A program made the position numbers and the translations under genes. This document shows, piece after piece, positions 37,028 through 38,294 of a DNA stretch of 38,294 nucleotides. This DNA is from Thermosediminibacterales bacterium. Lineage in GTDB: Bacteria > Bacillota > Thermosediminibacteria > Koleobacterales > JARRCM01. Each line of letters opens with the position of its first letter. Positions within the stretch are counted from its first letter, which is position 1. The notes below the pieces were generated by a model that had not been told where the DNA came from, did not search any database, and worked only from the letters and a program-made list of their open reading frames with translations. The stretch covers positions 1 through 38,294 of the forward strand of contig JARRCM010000019.1 in assembly GCA_029982205.1 (NCBI GenBank). Reading direction: 5' to 3'.

Positions 37028-37909
37028 CCTTTCAAGAAAACTTGCCGAGGACTTCAAAAACCACCTCACAGGTGAGGGAAAAAGCAGAACAACAATCCTC
37101 TCCTACGTCGGAGACGTAAAAGGATTCCTTGACTGGCTAAAAAAAAGAAGATAGACTTTACCGGCAGCATCAACCGCTTTTTCATCACAGCATACAAAAA
37201 ACACCTGCTGGAACAGGACTACGAGATAAACACAGTCAACAAAAAAATCAACTCCCTCCAGTCCTTCAACAAATTCCTCATACTTAAAGGATACATGAAC
37301 CAGCAGGTTGTAACCCTTGCCCGGGACGCTGTCAAAACTGCCAGAGGCTCCGGCCAGGAGGTGGAGGTGTTCTCAGAGGAAGAAGTGGAAAAGATACTGT
37401 TTTACATACAGGACGAAAAAAACGCAAGCATTCGGGATAAGATGATAGTATACATGCTGCTCTACACCGGAGTCAGGGTGAGTGAACTGGTTTCCATCAA
37501 ATTAAGGGACATAGACTTTTTCACAAGAGAACTCAGAATCATTGGGAAGGGAGGAAAATACAGAGAAATACCCCTGAAACAGGAGGTGATAGAGACAATA
37601 AAGGAATACATGGAAACCGAAAGAAAACAGAACAAATTCAAAGAAAGCTCCTACCTCATACTCACCCAGAGGGCAGGCAGGGCCCACAGGGACGCAGTCC
37701 TGAAGATGCTGAAAAGAATCGGCAAAAAGCTAGGCATAAAAATGTATCCCCACAAGTTCAGACACACCTTCTGCAGCATGCTGCTGAAAAGGGGCGTTCC
37801 CATCACAACGGTGAGCAAGCTGGCAGGGCATTCAAACATCCGGACCACATCAGACTACTACATCAACACATCAAAGAAAGAAAAAAGAGAAGCCGTCGAG
37901 CTTCTTTGA
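37014..37909 (+). CDS. Tyrosine recombinase (XerC/D-like), joined by a -1 frameshift
   Basis: Site-specific recombinase. The N-terminal SAM-like part starts at about 37014 (LSRKLAEDFKNHLTGEGKS) and its frame ends in TAG at 37152-37154. A shift of -1 at the A8 run (37139-37146) gives a continuous protein of about 298 residues, the usual Xer length. The uninterrupted frame then runs to 37909; its first ATG is 37295, but that start would lose the DNA-binding domain. Catalytic residues are intact: Arg in TGVRVSEL, Lys in IGKGGKYRE, His/Arg in HKFRHTF, His in GHSNIRTT and Tyr in SDYYIN. Either programmed frameshifting or a recent indel explains the break. Starts at 37014 or the adjacent GTG 37011 are uncertain. 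Confidence 0.75.
37137..37149 (+). other. Candidate -1 frameshift site (A8) in the recombinase gene
   Basis: In the upstream frame the codons are CTA AAA AAA AGA AGA TAG, so A-AAA-AAA is a slippery heptamer followed by G. Slipping back one base yields AAG AAG ATA GAC and enters the catalytic frame. No obvious downstream stimulator hairpin or upstream Shine-Dalgarno-like stimulator is clear. A homopolymer error in the assembly would look the same. Confidence 0.5.
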
Positions 37910-37923
37910 AAGAGGTGGATAAA

Positions 37924-38238
37924 TTGAGAATAATAAAGACGCTGGAGGATATAAGGACACTTGGTAAAGCGAAGGTGATGAGCCCTTGCTACCTTGACTA
38001 CCTGGAAGAATACTTCATACAGCTTCACAAAGCCCTGGGAAACGGAGAATCCGTGGAAGAATTTTCCCTTGAAGACCACGGATACTTTGTGATCCTTGAA
38101 AAAGGAGACAACGTGAGAAACCTCAGCAATGTGGGCCTAAGCTCCGAGTCCGGAGGTCTTCTGGGCTGCTGGCCCGAGTTTGTGGAAGAGGAAAAGTGTT
38201 ACGCAGCAAATTATTTCACCCTCCAAAAGTCAAATTAA
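37924..38238 (+). CDS. Unknown protein downstream of the recombinase
   Basis: 104 residues from TTG at 37924, with AGAGGTGG 5 bp upstream; in-frame codons from 37906 cover that site. Soluble, mixed alpha/beta with two cysteines (SPCYLDYLEEYF, GCWPEFVEEEKCYAANYF). The segment EEFSLEDHGYFVILEKGDNVRNL suggests a compact beta domain. I do not recognise it. It starts 14 bp after the recombinase stop, so it is likely part of the same operon and element. The bases after it (38239-38294) hold only a weak AATCTG/CAGATT hairpin. Confidence 0.65.
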   Translation: MRIIKTLEDIRTLGKAKVMSPCYLDYLEEYFIQLHKALGNGESVEEFSLEDHGYFVILEKGDNVRNLSNVGLSSESGGLLGCWPEFVEEEKCYAANYFTLQKSN

Positions 38239-38294
38239 TTACACCTAAAAATGAGTAATAATCTGCATAAAAAATCAGATTAAATAATCTGTAC

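Noticed and set aside
38258-38282. AATCTG...CAGATT hairpin near the right edge as a terminator
   Set aside because: The stem is 6 bp, AT-rich and has no T run after it; the context is cut off.

Overview
The window looks like chromosomal DNA of an endospore-forming, S-layer-bearing Firmicute, most likely a (possibly thermophilic) clostridial lineage. Four kinds of evidence support this: sporulation genes (spoIIR, an alpha/beta-type SASP, spmA, spmB), three proteins with S-layer homology (SLH) domains, a Gram-positive PyrR-type pyrimidine attenuator, and AGGAGG ribosome binding sites with frequent TTG/GTG starts. I cannot name the species from sequence alone.

Layout. 1-7.7 kb: a secreted SLH protein; a divergent ACT-domain/PFL (UPF0237/UPF0210-type) pair; spoIIR with a good sigma-F-like promoter; an Orn/Lys/Arg decarboxylase; a SASP gene with a sigma-G-like promoter; and an unusual peptidoglycan-binding plus PQQ beta-propeller protein. 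7.7-16.6 kb: murI, then a PyrR-type leader and the pyrimidine operon pyrB-pyrC-carA-carB-pyrF-pyrE. This operon lacks pyrR, pyrK and pyrD, so it encodes five of the six steps to UMP and omits dihydroorotate oxidation. 16.7-21.2 kb: a holin-like small membrane protein, argS, a metallo-beta-lactamase-fold hydrolase, an orphan ribbon-helix-helix protein, and convergent spmAB. 21.4-31.9 kb: a CtpA/B protease, a MntA-HepT toxin-antitoxin pair, pyrG, a FemX-like bridge enzyme, a Lon-family protease, a second SLH protein (minus strand), sppA and a YIP1-family membrane protein. Cell-envelope proteolysis is a recurring theme here (ctp, lon, sppA).

31.9-36.1 kb: a 22-codon ORF whose ribosome binding site lies inside a strong hairpin and whose peptide resembles SpoVM; an orphan nucleotidyltransferase between two near-identical terminators; then the probable major S-layer gene, driven by a strong promoter through an untranslated leader of about 310 nt with several helices.

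36.1-38.3 kb: base usage changes sharply (very A/C-rich top strand). This segment looks like part of a mobile element: a ribbon-helix-helix protein, a cluster of 15-bp iteron-like repeats, a small ORF interrupted by an in-frame TAG, a tyrosine recombinase whose frame is joined only by a -1 shift at an A8 run, and an unknown protein. It probably continues beyond the window. The main candidates for something new are the hairpin-masked micro-ORF, the S-layer leader RNA, and the terminal recombinase module with two apparent recoding or decay sites. I saw no rRNA, tRNA, CRISPR array or complete insertion sequence.
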